Source: an uncultured Methylobacteriaceae bacterium (lineage in GTDB: Bacteria > Pseudomonadota > Alphaproteobacteria > Rhizobiales > Beijerinckiaceae). From it: DNA of 6,423 nt. The position numbers and the translations under genes are program-made. Where the stretch lies: NCBI GenBank assembly GCA_937872715.1, contig CALMTJ010000457.1, forward strand, positions 878-7,300. The letters are read 5' to 3'. The stretch's first letter is position 1. Each line of letters opens with the position of its first letter. Positions 6,409 to 6,423 of the stretch are shown here, one piece after another. The notes under the pieces were generated by a model that ran no database searches, was not told where the DNA came from, and was given only the letters and a program-made list of their open reading frames with translations.

Positions 6409-6423
6409 GAACAAAGATAGAAC
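6409..6423. promoter_or_regulatory. LexA (SOS) box, distal, opposite orientation
   Basis: GAACAAAGATAGAAC is the exact reverse complement of the proximal box, including the seven spacer bases. It probably controls a divergent gene to the right of the window, and may also act on ssb. Centre-to-centre distance to the other box is 36 bp. Confidence 0.82.

Larger units (their letters stand above)
6373..6423. repeat. Perfect 20-bp inverted repeat containing both SOS boxes
   Basis: The left arm (6373-6392) and right arm (6404-6423) are perfect reverse complements over 20 bp, separated by an 11-bp AT-richer spacer (6393-6403). Each arm consists of a 15-bp LexA box plus five shared bases (CGGAC on the left arm) on its inner side. 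The right arm ends at the window edge, so the repeat may continue; however, pairing the base to its left (T6372) would need an A at 6424. Confidence 0.95.

Noticed and set aside
6395..6423. Mirror-image promoter for the divergent gene using TAGAAC at 6418-6423 as its -10
   Set aside because: The inverted repeat supplies the -10-like hexamer, but the matching -35 position (6395-6400) reads AACTCA, a poor match, and the gene it would serve is outside the window.

Overview
The window is very GC-rich DNA with dense coding. It looks like an alphaproteobacterium, and the style resembles Methylobacterium and relatives, though the genus is only an impression. The best lineage evidence is the operator pair at the right end. 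It consists of two GTTC-N7-GTTC sites, which is the alphaproteobacterial form of the LexA (SOS) box and differs from the CTG-N10-CAG form of gammaproteobacteria.

Left part (1-2728, + strand): the 3' end of a type I polyketide synthase (end of an enoylreductase, a ketoreductase, an acyl carrier protein and a helical tail). Its stop codon overlaps by 4 bases the start of a PLP-dependent alpha-oxoamine synthase (AONS/BioF/KBL family). This layout suggests that the polyketide is released from the carrier protein by decarboxylative condensation with an amino acid, giving an amino-ketone (after reduction, an amino-alcohol) lipid. Most of the PKS lies left of the window.

Middle part (2699-5571, - strand): two translationally coupled nucleotide-sugar genes. 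Upstream is an extended SDR of the WbpV/WreQ type. Downstream is a membrane-anchored WbpM/CapD-type 4,6-dehydratase. Together they would convert UDP-GlcNAc to a 6-deoxy sugar such as UDP-QuiNAc for a surface polysaccharide. The dehydratase gene runs convergently into the oxoamine synthase gene and overlaps its 3' end by 30 bp.

Right part (5572-6423): a 191-bp intergenic region holds an 80-bp compound palindromic repeat. It is followed by ssb (- strand), encoding single-stranded DNA-binding protein. The ssb upstream region ends in a perfect 20-bp inverted repeat carrying two opposed LexA boxes, with a good sigma-70-type promoter for ssb embedded in it. A divergently transcribed SOS gene, commonly uvrA in this group, is expected just beyond the right edge but is not visible.

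The most unusual content is the PKS-oxoamine synthase pair and the architecture of the double SOS operator.
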